Assembly (NCBI GenBank): GCA_002381185.1
Contig: DFOA01000028.1
Coordinates: 18,205 to 82,204 of the forward strand
Direction of reading: 5' to 3'
DNA: 64,000 nt
Source of the DNA: Firmicutes bacterium UBA3553
Lineage (GTDB): Bacteria > Bacillota > Clostridia > Tissierellales > Sedimentibacteraceae
A program made the translations under genes and the position numbers. Positions 1 to 8,846 of this stretch are shown in pieces. Within the stretch, counting starts at the first letter, position 1, and the number at the start of each line of letters is the position of its first letter. The notes beneath the pieces are model-generated. The model searched no databases, was not told the origin of the DNA, and saw nothing but the letters and a program-made list of their open reading frames with translations.

Positions 1-1754
1 GCCCCATTAATATGCATGGACCTTTCTATAAATATCTTGTCTATTTCTGTCTTGGTTTGTCCTTTTTCTTCTGTTATTAAAAGCTCTTCATAGAGCTTTT
101 CTCCAGGTCTTAAGCCTGTGTATGTAATTTTAATGTCTTTATCAGGAACGAGTCCTGCAAGTCTTATTAAATTATATGCTAAATCTTTTATTTTTACCGG
201 TTCGCCCATATCCAGGACAAATATTTCTCCGCCCTTGGCTATTCTTGCTGCTCGAAGCACAAGCTGCACTGCTTCAGGTATGGTCATGAAGTATCTGGTA
301 ATTTCCTCATGAGTAACCGTAACAGGTCCGCCAGCCTTTATCTGCTCCATAAACAACGGTATTACTGAACCGTTGCTTCCCAGTACATTGCCGAATCTGA
401 CTGCAACAAAGTCTGTGCTGCTGTGCTGGTTAAAGGCTTGTATTATCATTTCACAGACTCTTTTTGTGGCTCCCATTATGTTGGTGGGGTTTACCGCCTT
501 GTCTGTGGATATGAGAACAAACTTGTCAGCCTTGTACTTATCCGCCATGTATACAGTGTTGTATGTACCTATTATATTATTCTTAATAGCTTCCTCAGGG
601 TTGTTTTCCATTAACGGCACATGTTTGTGAGCTGCCGCGTGAAATACTATGTCTATGTTTTTAGCTGAAAATATTTGTTCTAACTTATTCTTATCTCTGA
701 CTGAAGCTATCTGAACTTCCATGTTCAATTTATTGCCGTATGTGCGTATAAGCTCCTGCTGAATATCATAGGCGTTATTTTCATAAATGTCCAATATTAT
801 AAGGTTTTTAGGAGAGTATGAAGCTATCTGCCTGCAAAGCTCTGAGCCTATGGAGCCTCCTCCTCCCGTAACCAATACAGTTTTATTCTCTATGTACTCT
901 TTTGTAATCTGACAATCCATTACTATGGGTTCACGACCCAGGAGGTCTTCAACCTGTACGTCTCTTAATTTGCTGAGCAAATCTTTTGAACTTTTATTAT
1001 CTATTAAACTGTATATTTCCGGCAATATCTTAAGCTTGCACTGTGTTTCAGCACTGATGTTAAGAATGCGTTTCTTATTTTCCTTATCTATTGAAGGGAT
1101 TGATATAATAATCAATTCTATTCCATATTTTCTGACCATTTCTTTTATTTTGTTGGTATTTCCCACAACGGGTATGAAACTAATTCTCCTGCCGATTTTT
1201 GAAACATCGTCGTCTACAATACATTTAACAGCATAATTATTATGATTGTTAGTCTTTATTTCATCAAGCATAAGCAATGTTGCCTGGCCGGCACCGACTA
1301 TCATTACATTTGTTTCTTTGTCTTCTATATTGTCGCTTCTATTTTTACCTATTATAAGGATGGCTCTGAACACTACTCTTGCTGTAACCGACAAAAGAGA
1401 TGAAAAGGTTGTAACGAATGGATAAACGTAAAAAATCACATAAATATTGAATGCTTTTGTTAACACATAAAACAAAAAATTTGCCAAAAGCGAAGCGGCC
1501 ATACAATGGTATAAATCAACTACACCTGTGTACCTCCACATGTTTGCGTAAACTTTTAATATTATAAATGTTGAAATATATATTGTTAAATAAATTAGGA
1601 TTGTATCACGGATTATTTCGGCTTTGACCGGTTCAATGCCGGTCATGGCATATGGCGTTACGTATGAAATCATCGCAATACACGCATCTATAAGCAAAGG
1701 AATGTACCTGCGATATTTATTAAGAATTGAATAAGTCCGGTAGTATATAGCCAT
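1..1754 (-). CDS. CapD/FlaA1-like nucleotide-sugar 4,6-dehydratase (3' end outside window)
   Basis: The reading frame starts at ATG 1754 behind GGGGG and runs off the left edge, giving about 584 residues. The first 110 or so residues form membrane helices. A CoA-binding-like nucleotide fold follows, then a second Rossmann domain with GGGGSIGS near residue 297 and the STDKAVNPTN and MGATKR segments. In this family the usual YxxxK tyrosine is replaced by Met, as seen here. By homology it would convert a UDP-HexNAc to a 4-keto-6-deoxy sugar for surface glycan synthesis at the membrane. A c-di-GMP riboswitch lies in its 5' leader. The exact sugar substrate is not readable from sequence. Confidence 0.9.
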   Translation of the reverse strand, partial: MAIYYRTYSILNKYRRYIPLLIDACIAMISYVTPYAMTGIEPVKAEIIRDTILIYLTIYISTFIILKVYANMWRYTGVVDLYHCMAASLLANFLFYVLTKAFNIYVIFYVYPFVTTFSSLLSVTARVVFRAILIIGKNRSDNIEDKETNVMIVGAGQATLLMLDEIKTNNHNNYAVKCIVDDDVSKIGRRISFIPVVGNTNKIKEMVRKYGIELIIISIPSIDKENKKRILNISAETQCKLKILPEIYSLIDNKSSKDLLSKLRDVQVEDLLGREPIVMDCQITKEYIENKTVLVTGGGGSIGSELCRQIASYSPKNLIILDIYENNAYDIQQELIRTYGNKLNMEVQIASVRDKNKLEQIFSAKNIDIVFHAAAHKHVPLMENNPEEAIKNNIIGTYNTVYMADKYKADKFVLISTDKAVNPTNIMGATKRVCEMIIQAFNQHSSTDFVAVRFGNVLGSNGSVIPLFMEQIKAGGPVTVTHEEITRYFMTIPEAVQLVLRAARIAKGGEIFVLDMGEPVKIKDLAYNLIRLAGLVPDKDIKITYTGLRPGEKLYEELLITEEKGQTKTEIDKIFIERSMHING

Positions 1755-2002
1755 TTTCAATACCCCCATATTGTTGGACACTTAATTGATTACTTATTGT
1801 TTTACAAATTTTATTTTTATACCTCTAAAATTTATAAGCTGCATACGAATAATATAATCTAAAAGGTTTGTATATGGGATTAGATAGTTCTATGACAGCC
1901 AATTTTCCTGAAAACCGAACACGTTACGTTACAGGTTTGAGGTATATTTATCCTTTTTTGTGGCACAAAAACATCCACTGAAAAATAATAAATAATTTCT
2001 TA

Positions 2003-2083
2003 GCGGCCGAACTATCATAGTACGTATCGGTACCTTAGACTTCTAGCTTTGCGTCCTAATTTTTCAATTAGTTTGCCTTTTTT
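2003..2083 (-). ncRNA. Cyclic-di-GMP-I (GEMM) riboswitch aptamer
   Basis: Read on the minus strand, the diagnostic elements come in order. GGCAAAC is followed by a CUAAUU/AAUUAG stem closed by a GAAA tetraloop, then GGACGCAAAGC. Next come CUAAG and UAUG flanking a GUAC/GUAC stem, which is the 11-nt tetraloop receptor, and then a closing GGC/GCC. All hallmark joints of the GEMM-I fold are present. It sits upstream of the CapD/FlaA1-like gene, so c-di-GMP probably tunes surface glycan modification. Whether it prefers c-di-GMP or 3',3'-cGAMP depends on one binding-pocket base that I did not assign. Confidence 0.9.
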
Positions 2084-2127
2084 CAATTATTTATAAAGTG
2101 TTAAAGTTATGTAATATTGTAATGTTA

Positions 2128-2147
2128 TGTGACAAATCTATGTCACA
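2128..2147. promoter_or_regulatory. 20-bp palindrome at predicted transcription start
   Basis: Perfect 7-bp arms TGTGACA and TGTCACA flank a 6-nt centre. The site lies just downstream of the predicted -10 box (2154-2159) of the riboswitch transcript. It could be an operator or a 5'-end RNA hairpin. It is not a standard CRP site, because the TGTGA/TCACA spacing is 10 rather than 6. Confidence 0.4.
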
Positions 2148-2153
2148 CAAATA

Positions 2154-2181
2154 ATTATAGCATAATTAATACCAAAATCAA
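2154..2181 (-). promoter_or_regulatory. Predicted sigma-A promoter of the riboswitch transcript
   Basis: On the minus strand, TTGATT (2181-2176), a 16-bp spacer and TATAAT (2159-2154) give a good vegetative promoter. Its start would lie about 65 nt upstream of the c-di-GMP aptamer. Confidence 0.5.
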
Positions 2182-2330
2182 GCATTTTATAAAAATACTT
2201 GATATGTAAATAAATTATGGGTTTTGGTTAATTTAATAACAAATCATACGGACAATTGTTTTCCATATTAAAGTTATTTCATTAAATTGTTATTTTTTCA
2301 TCAACTCTCTCTAAATAAATATTATATTTT

Positions 2331-3326
2331 TCATCGTAAATTCTTATAGAAGTTCCAGGAATCCCTGCACATATCTTCTATTCCATATTCAGCGATGAAT
2401 CCAAGTTCTGTTTCTGCTTTTTTGGTATCTGCATAAACAGTTGCCACATCTCCTGATCTTCTGGGAGCTATTTTGTAATTTATTTTAATATCATTTGCTT
2501 TTTCAAATGCACTTACAACCTGTAGCACGCTGTATCCGTTTCCGGTTCCTAAGTTATATGTGAATAATCCATTGACGTCTTTTATTTTTTCATATGCCTT
2601 AACATGTCCTGCTGCCAAGTCCTCTACATGAATGTAATCCCTGACGCCTGTACCGTCAATAGTATCATAGTTATTTCCAAATACATTTAATTGATGTAAA
2701 TCTCCTTTTGCGACCTTGCAAATATACGGCATTAAGTTGTTAGGAATACCATTGGGATTTTCCCCTATTAAACCGCTTTTGTGAGCTCCGATTGGATTAA
2801 AATACCTAAGCAGCACAATGCCAAATTCATTGTCGGATGCATGTAAATCTCTCAGCATGTCTTCAATAACCAATTTTGTTCTGCCATAAGGGTTGGTTAC
2901 ACCTAACGGAGAGTCTTCGTTAAGCGGCATTGTTTCAGCAGTGCCGTATACTGTAGCTGATGAACTGAATATTATTTTTTTGCAGTTGTACTTTTTCATG
3001 GTCATCAGAAGATTTATTGTTCCGGTTATGTTATTGTTAAAGTATTTTAACGGCTCCTCAACTGATTCACCTACTGCTTTTAATCCGGCAAAGTGAATAA
3101 CGCAGTCTATTTGGTTTTCTTGGAATATTTGTTCTAGGTTGCTTATGTCTAATAAGTCTGTTTGATAGAATCTTGGTTTTTTGCTGGTTATGGTTTCAAT
3201 GCTGGTTAGGACTTCTTTTTTAGAATTGTATAAGTTGTCCATGATTATTATATTTTTATTTTGTTCTAGCAGCTTTACTGCTGTGTGTGAACCGATGTAG
3301 CCGGTTCCGCCGGTGATTAGGATCAT
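2331..3326 (-). CDS. galE: UDP-glucose 4-epimerase
   Basis: A 331-residue extended short-chain dehydrogenase. It has GGTGYIG at residues 7-13, SSSATVYG, the catalytic YGRTK pair, and the GalE C-terminal sugar-binding half with RDYIHVEDLA. It interconverts UDP-Glc and UDP-Gal (possibly the HexNAc forms) in the cytoplasm, supplying galactosyl donors for the surrounding glycan locus. An in-frame extension upstream exists, but ATG 3326 has a GGGGGG ribosome site at proper spacing and starts exactly at the nucleotide-binding strand, so I use it. Confidence 0.95.
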   Translation of the reverse strand: MILITGGTGYIGSHTAVKLLEQNKNIIIMDNLYNSKKEVLTSIETITSKKPRFYQTDLLDISNLEQIFQENQIDCVIHFAGLKAVGESVEEPLKYFNNNITGTINLLMTMKKYNCKKIIFSSSATVYGTAETMPLNEDSPLGVTNPYGRTKLVIEDMLRDLHASDNEFGIVLLRYFNPIGAHKSGLIGENPNGIPNNLMPYICKVAKGDLHQLNVFGNNYDTIDGTGVRDYIHVEDLAAGHVKAYEKIKDVNGLFTYNLGTGNGYSVLQVVSAFEKANDIKINYKIAPRRSGDVATVYADTKKAETELGFIAEYGIEDMCRDSWNFYKNLR

Positions 3327-3469
3327 ATAGTTCCCCCCACTAAGTATATTTATTTCAATTGACAAAATTACTTATTTCTCAATACTTATAGTCATTTTAA
3401 AAACATTTGAATCTCTTATATAATCATTTCCTCTTTCCACTTAACTTAAGTATTCTTGCAGCAACACAT

Positions 3470-3877
3470 TTAATTCTCTAAGTGATTCGTGATTTGAAGC
3501 TCTTTGTAATTTGATTTTGATATTATCTTTTCGCCTTCTTTTCTTATAACCATTATTTTTAAGGTACCTGGTTCCTGGTAAATATCACTATCTACTATAC
3601 AGGTTAATAATTCCTTAGTTCCATACGTCGTAATTTGAGGAGCACCATTAATGTATATTATGTCATCTTCCATGAAGCCTATCCCGCTTACACTAAGTGT
3701 AGCTTTCCCATCAATTGAGTTAAAAGGAACTTTTGCTATCCCACTTTCCGGATATATCGAATTAATAATTATCTTTTCTTGAAATACAACTGATATTAAT
3801 AATAGTAATATTAATGGAAATATTATAATAATTGCTCTACATAATTGTATAAAACTTAATTTTCTATTTTTGATCAT
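3470..3877 (-). CDS. Small membrane-anchored protein with IPT/TIG-like domain
   Basis: About 135 residues. One transmembrane segment (roughly 12-32) is followed by an extracytoplasmic beta domain of about 85 residues with the IPT/TIG-type rhythm: YPESG, then LSVSGIGF, INGAPQITTYGT and LKIMVIRKEG. I chose ATG 3877, which follows AAAGG and overlaps the upstream sulfatase gene by 14 bp; a further 14 codons are open upstream. The domain resembles the C-terminus of the membrane protein at 7130-8845. Function is unknown; the context suggests carbohydrate binding or assembly at the cell surface. Confidence 0.7.
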   Translation of the reverse strand: MIKNRKLSFIQLCRAIIIIFPLILLLLISVVFQEKIIINSIYPESGIAKVPFNSIDGKATLSVSGIGFMEDDIIYINGAPQITTYGTKELLTCIVDSDIYQEPGTLKIMVIRKEGEKIISKSNYKELQITNHLEN

Positions 3878-5693
3878 TTTTTTGCCTTTCAATATAATTT
3901 TCTCCAAATATTCTGTCATATTGTAAAATCCACAAATTCTGAAGTACCTTATTAGTATCTTCTGTCATTGATGTTCTATTTTTTATTTGTCCTTCTTCAT
4001 CTATATAAAACTTTTCTTTAAATGCAATAACATCATTAATTTGATTATATAAATAATTAAAATATTTATCATAATTAAGCCCTGCCTTCTTCAATAAAAT
4101 AGCTCCCAAATAAGATGAATCTATATTTGAGTATTTTTCATTTGTCAAATCATAATTATTCCAAATAATAAATGGTGTATGCATAATATTGTAAAATCGT
4201 TCATCATTTTGACCGTTTTCAACCACTCCTAATTGCCTGTATAGGCTATAATTATCTCCTAGTATTGGTTGATGATCGCCAAAGAACACAATAATTGTTG
4301 GTTCTTCTACCTTTTCAAAATATTCTATAAGATACTTAAAAGCATTATCAGTCTCTTTTAATAAATATACATATTCTGATAAAATAGACCTATTATCATT
4401 ATCTAGACAGTTTGACTCAACATCTATATATGATTCGTCAAATTCAGAGCTATATGGTCCATGATTTTGCATAGTAACGACATGAAAGAAAAGTGGTTTT
4501 TCTTCTTTTTTATCATTAAATTTACTAATTAGCATCTCATAAACTTCTTGATCAGTAATATAACTTCTAATTCTATCTGAATTATTGAAATCTTCTTCTG
4601 TTATAAATTCACTAAAACCTAAATTCCTATATACAATATCTCTAGAATAAAAATCTTTTTTATAGGGATGTATTGCAATTGTATCGTACCCAATATCATT
4701 TAGTAAATCAACTATGCTAGGAAATCCTTCATATATATAATTTGTATAAGCTATATTATTAACATCAGTAAAATATGTTGAATTTCCTGTTAGTACTTCA
4801 TATTCTACTTGAGCTGTTGATCCTCCAAAAACTGGAGTTACAATATTTCCACTAGTATTTTCTTTCTGCATTTGTCTAAAAAACGGGATTGGGTCTTCAG
4901 AGAAACTAACGTTAGGCAATTCTGTAGCGTCTGAAAATGCTTCATTCATTACTATGATGATGTTAGGTTTTATACCAATATCTTTTACATCTATTACTCC
5001 TTTATTATCAATTATATTAGATACATTTTCAAAATTATATTCATCTGGTTTTTTTACAGCGGATTTATTCATTTTATTTATTAATGTAAATAAAAAACCA
5101 TTATTATCATAATTCTCGAATGCAGAAATATAGCTTACATTAACTCCTAGTTCGCTAATAATATTATCATTTATAAATATATTAAGTAATATTAAAATAG
5201 CAACTGAAGAAATAAAAGTTCCTATATGCCTACATTTTTTTGATTCTATTTTCTCTTTTAATATCAACGTTATAATTACAATCCATGATAAACATAATAT
5301 TGACCAAACCATATTAATTGTCAAATTTAAGTTAAATTTTGAACTTATATTAATAGCCTCACTAATTAGATTAATATCAAAAGGACTTATATATTCACCT
5401 TTTAAAATATACTTATAATAATTAATTATTTGTAAAGATACATATGGAATACCAACTATCATTACTGACATTCCAATGTTATTAAAAATACAGTAATTTA
5501 ATGTTAGAATAGAAGATAAAAAAATCAGTAACATTATAAATGCAGTTTGATTGCCGTATATATATTTATATATCTCAAAAAATGAATTTCTTATTATTAC
5601 TTCTCCACACAATATTATTAAAAATGCCAGATTTATTATTAAGCAAATCTTATAGCTTATATCCTTTATTTTTTTTACGTTCTGTTTTATCAC
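3864..5693 (-). CDS. LtaS-like sulfatase-family phosphoglycerol transferase
   Basis: About 609 residues, with five N-terminal transmembrane helices (to about residue 200) and a C-terminal extracellular alkaline-phosphatase/sulfatase domain. Visible signatures are IIIVMNEAFSD, the nucleophile region GGSTAQVEYEVLTG near residue 288, VVTMQNHGPY and FFGDHQP, which carry metal ligands. Family members move glycerol phosphate from phosphatidylglycerol to lipoteichoic acid or to sugars of wall polysaccharides (GacH type). Its place among rhamnose genes favours polysaccharide decoration. The start is GTG 5693 or TTG 5696; both follow GAGGAG. Confidence 0.85.
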   Translation of the reverse strand: MIKQNVKKIKDISYKICLIINLAFLIILCGEVIIRNSFFEIYKYIYGNQTAFIMLLIFLSSILTLNYCIFNNIGMSVMIVGIPYVSLQIINYYKYILKGEYISPFDINLISEAINISSKFNLNLTINMVWSILCLSWIVIITLILKEKIESKKCRHIGTFISSVAILILLNIFINDNIISELGVNVSYISAFENYDNNGFLFTLINKMNKSAVKKPDEYNFENVSNIIDNKGVIDVKDIGIKPNIIIVMNEAFSDATELPNVSFSEDPIPFFRQMQKENTSGNIVTPVFGGSTAQVEYEVLTGNSTYFTDVNNIAYTNYIYEGFPSIVDLLNDIGYDTIAIHPYKKDFYSRDIVYRNLGFSEFITEEDFNNSDRIRSYITDQEVYEMLISKFNDKKEEKPLFFHVVTMQNHGPYSSEFDESYIDVESNCLDNDNRSILSEYVYLLKETDNAFKYLIEYFEKVEEPTIIVFFGDHQPILGDNYSLYRQLGVVENGQNDERFYNIMHTPFIIWNNYDLTNEKYSNIDSSYLGAILLKKAGLNYDKYFNYLYNQINDVIAFKEKFYIDEEGQIKNRTSMTEDTNKVLQNLWILQYDRIFGENYIERQKNDQK

Positions 5694-5749
5694 CAAATTT
5701 TTCTCCTCGTAGACAAATATGCTTTATGATGTAAAATGTTTACTATATT

Positions 5750-6151
5750 TCATTTTTTGAATATATATAACTTACTTGCCATATAATTTAAAATTATAAT
5801 TAATATATTAGTTAATGTTTTAATTACCATATCATTTATTCCGACAATATCTACAAAAAAATACATAATTACTATTTCAATAAGTCCGGACATAATTCTA
5901 CAGCCAATAAATGAAAGTAATTCAATCAACATTTCCTTTAGAACATATGTATTAATGTTAAAAACAAAAATTCTATTTGTTATATAAGCAAAAATAACAG
6001 ATATAATCCATGCTGTGATTGTACTATATACTGTGTTTAAATTAATGATTCTTGCGCTAATATAATAAATAAAAATATTTATAAGTGTTGTACACCCGCC
6101 AAAAATTACATACATTATTATTTCTTTGTTTTTTTTATAGAATTCAATCAT
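5750..6151 (-). CDS. GtrA-family membrane protein
   Basis: 133 residues with four hydrophobic helices and typical GtrA features: FGGCTTLINIFIYY near the start and a TNRIFVF segment in the middle. GtrA proteins are proposed flippases for polyprenyl-phosphate-linked single sugars. The gene follows the GtrB-like gene within 2 bp, and AAAGGA precedes the ATG. With the two upstream genes it forms a GtrB/GtrA/GT-C side-chain module acting on the outer face of the membrane. Confidence 0.85.
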   Translation of the reverse strand: MIEFYKKNKEIIMYVIFGGCTTLINIFIYYISARIINLNTVYSTITAWIISVIFAYITNRIFVFNINTYVLKEMLIELLSFIGCRIMSGLIEIVIMYFFVDIVGINDMVIKTLTNILIIILNYMASKLYIFKK

Positions 6152-6153
6152 TC

Positions 6154-7101
6154 TTAAAATCCTTTTATATCTTCAATATTGTCTTCATCTACAATGAATA
6201 TTGGTCTTTTTTTAGTTTCAAGATATGTTCTGGACAAATATTGCCCTAAAATTCCTGTACAAAACAACTGTATTCCACCAATAAAAAGTATTATGCAAAC
6301 CAATGATGGCCATCCTTGAGCAGGGTCACCCCATATAAGTGTTCTTACGACAATAAATATTAAAAATATAAACGCTAAAATACAAAATATAAATCCAAAA
6401 ATAGATGATAATGCTAAGGGCGCAGTTGTAAAAGCCACAATGCCCTCTAATGAATATAAGAATAACTTCCAGAAAGACCATTTTGTTTCTCCGGCAACTC
6501 TTTCTACATTAACAAATGGTAACCACTTTGTCTTAAATCCGACCCAGCCAAATATGCCCTTAGAAAACCTATTATATTCTCCCATTGAAATTATTGAATT
6601 TACCATTTTTCTATTCATTAATCTAAAATCTCTGGCTCCATCAACTATATCTGTTTTCGATATTTTATTTATTAACTTATAAAACAATCGTGCAAAAAAA
6701 GACCTTATTGGAGGTTCTCCTTCTCTTGTTATTCTTCTTGTAGCCACACTATCATATTCGTTATTCGAAACATATTTATACATCTCTAGTAATAATGAAG
6801 GGGGATCTTGAAGGTCCGCATCTAATATGGCAACATAATCGCCTTTTGAATATGTCAATCCTGCATACATTGCAGCTTCTTTTCCAAAATTTCTTGAAAA
6901 GGATATATATTTTACTCTAATATCTGCGCCGCTTATTTCCTTAATGACGTTTAACGTATTATCTGTAGAACCATCATTTATAAATATAAACTCAAATCCT
7001 TGCTCGTCCATTTGTAAAGCAACATCAACTATAGCTTTATATATAAACGGTAATGCCTCTTGTTCATTATAGCATGGTATTATTAAAGAAATTAAATTCA
7101 T
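6154..7101 (-). CDS. GtrB/DPM1-like polyprenyl-phosphate glycosyltransferase
   Basis: 315 residues. The N-terminal GT2 fold starts ISLIIPCYNEQEALP, with FINDGSTDNT and the DADLQDPP metal-binding motif. Two C-terminal transmembrane helices (about 230-255 and 265-290) follow. The family makes polyprenyl-phosphate-sugar from a nucleotide sugar at the inner face of the membrane, for use by a GT-C enzyme outside. The next gene is the GtrA partner and the preceding gene is a multi-span GT-C-like protein, which supports this role. The AGGAG site is unusually far (about 13 nt) from the ATG. Confidence 0.88.
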   Translation of the reverse strand: MNLISLIIPCYNEQEALPFIYKAIVDVALQMDEQGFEFIFINDGSTDNTLNVIKEISGADIRVKYISFSRNFGKEAAMYAGLTYSKGDYVAILDADLQDPPSLLLEMYKYVSNNEYDSVATRRITREGEPPIRSFFARLFYKLINKISKTDIVDGARDFRLMNRKMVNSIISMGEYNRFSKGIFGWVGFKTKWLPFVNVERVAGETKWSFWKLFLYSLEGIVAFTTAPLALSSIFGFIFCILAFIFLIFIVVRTLIWGDPAQGWPSLVCIILFIGGIQLFCTGILGQYLSRTYLETKKRPIFIVDEDNIEDIKGF

Positions 7102-7129
7102 AATTAGTTATTTTCTCCTAACTTTAAAA

Positions 7130-8845
7130 TCATTCAAGTTCTATTACTACTTCATCTGTTTCTATACCTAATTCAATATCTTTAACTTTAATAATCAATT
7201 GTTCCTTGTTTAGATATTCTTTTGGAATTACTGTTGAAATGAAATCAGCTCCTATAGTTGTGCTCATTTCTACATCATTTATAGTTATTTTTAAATTTGT
7301 ATTTATTCTATTACATACTACACCAATATTTAATGAACCATCGTGGTTAAAAATAGTACTTTCATTTATGTTTTGTGGATATACAGATGTTATTTTAAGT
7401 TTATCAATAGTCATATCCCGCTGTAATTCTGAAATAATATTGTTGCTATAGTCCAAGAATATATATGGTTTAACAGGAGTTACAGGAAATTCGTCGACTA
7501 AGTGGGTAATTATCGTTGGATTATCGAAGATAAGTTTTATTGAATTACCAGGTCCATAAAAAAACACATTATAACTATCTGATGCACCTTTTATATAAAT
7601 ATTTGTATTTTCTACAGGTGTTTCTAATTTTTGAATTTGTTTAATTCCTAAGGCATCTTGATTGCAAAAGTTTAACCATTCCATTTTATATCCAGTCATT
7701 CCTGGTGTATAATTTATTAAATAAAGCAAAGGTAGAATTATTAATACCAATTCCCAAGGATACTTAAATTTAAAATGATTAATAATTTTATTTAAAAAAA
7801 GTGATACTGTAATTCCAATAAAAACAGATGGAATATATAAATACAATCTGTGTTGCATATTAACCATAGTTAATACTACAGTAATTGATAATCCTATACA
7901 TATAATTGATAAAAAAATAGAAAAGTCTTTTTTATTTAACATCAAAAAAATCGAATATATCAATATAATAACAAAAAATACAACACCAAATATAGATACC
8001 ATCGAGTAGTTTGTAAACATAAAACCGGTATTACCCCAATCAAAATATAAAAATAAGTACTTTATTGCGTTTTCTAATAGATTTATTATATTAAAGCTCT
8101 GATAATATGGATTATCCGGTTTGATTTCTTCAATTCCGCCTTTGAAAAGCAATAAAACAAATAACATCATAAGTAATAATTCAGTCACCAGATACCATTT
8201 AATGTTTATTTTTGTTTTATTCTCTAAATAACAGCTTATTTCATATATTAGTAAAATTAGCGGAAGCGTCAATGCCATCTCTTTTGTTCTTATTGATATA
8301 TAGAAGAATATAATAGAAATAACTGCATAAAACACTTCATATTTGGGGCTTTCAACAGCCCTTAAATAAAAATATGCACTTAATAAAATGAAAAAACAAC
8401 ACATAATATCATAGACTGCCGAAATCCATGAAACAGTCATTAAAGATATTGGATAAATTCCAAATATGGCAGCAGCAATTATTGCGCTATAAATTCGAAT
8501 ATCTCCTTCAGTATTCTTAAAAATTATAAAAGATATTTTGTAAACAAGATAAACATTAAAAAAGTGTATCAAAGCAAAAACTATATGATAGCTCTGAGCA
8601 TTTAAACCAAACATTATATTAAGAACCTTTATAAACATTAAACCAACGGGCCTGTCATTATACGTCTTGGCAGGGAAAAAATTAAATAACTCTCCAAAAG
8701 ATTTATATCTCGCATTATAAAGTGTAGTAAAGTCATCAAATGTTAAACTGTTATTTAAAGACAACATCCATAAAATAGATAAAAAACTAAAGAAGATTAA
8801 CATTAAAAATGCAAATTTTGTTTTTGTGTTATATTTGTTGAACAT
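7130..8845 (-). CDS. Multi-span GT-C-like membrane glycosyltransferase with C-terminal IPT-like domain
   Basis: 571 residues. About ten to twelve hydrophobic helices occupy the first 390 residues, and an early extracytoplasmic loop has DFTTLYNARYKS with an acidic residue, as in PMT/ArnT-like GT-C enzymes. The C-terminal 180 residues are extracytoplasmic and end in a beta domain (SVYPQN, SLNIGV, LKITIND, LIIKVKDIE) similar to the small protein at 3470-3877. ATG 8845 lies 7 nt behind AGGAGG inside the end of the upstream gene. It probably transfers a polyprenyl-phosphate sugar made by the GtrB-like neighbour. Substrate unknown. Confidence 0.75.
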   Translation of the reverse strand: MFNKYNTKTKFAFLMLIFFSFLSILWMLSLNNSLTFDDFTTLYNARYKSFGELFNFFPAKTYNDRPVGLMFIKVLNIMFGLNAQSYHIVFALIHFFNVYLVYKISFIIFKNTEGDIRIYSAIIAAAIFGIYPISLMTVSWISAVYDIMCCFFILLSAYFYLRAVESPKYEVFYAVISIIFFYISIRTKEMALTLPLILLIYEISCYLENKTKINIKWYLVTELLLMMLFVLLLFKGGIEEIKPDNPYYQSFNIINLLENAIKYLFLYFDWGNTGFMFTNYSMVSIFGVVFFVIILIYSIFLMLNKKDFSIFLSIICIGLSITVVLTMVNMQHRLYLYIPSVFIGITVSLFLNKIINHFKFKYPWELVLIILPLLYLINYTPGMTGYKMEWLNFCNQDALGIKQIQKLETPVENTNIYIKGASDSYNVFFYGPGNSIKLIFDNPTIITHLVDEFPVTPVKPYIFLDYSNNIISELQRDMTIDKLKITSVYPQNINESTIFNHDGSLNIGVVCNRINTNLKITINDVEMSTTIGADFISTVIPKEYLNKEQLIIKVKDIELGIETDEVVIELE

Positions 8846-8846
8846 A

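Larger units (their letters stand above)
1755..2330 (-). other. Long 5' leader and promoter region of the CapD-like gene
   Basis: No credible gene lies here. On the minus strand it holds a predicted promoter, a 20-bp palindrome at the predicted transcription start, a c-di-GMP-I aptamer, and then about 250 nt of leader before the ATG at 1754. In that leader, positions 1883-1890 are perfectly complementary to aptamer positions 2009-2016, which could form an alternative structure. I found no strong intrinsic terminator in the leader, so the expression platform is unresolved. The first 200 bases or so downstream of galE (above 2200) are AT-rich with nothing else recognisable. Confidence 0.6.

Noticed and set aside
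2128..2147. CRP/FNR-type binding site
   Set aside because: TGTGA and TCACA are 10 bp apart instead of 6, so it does not fit the CRP consensus; kept only as an unassigned palindrome.
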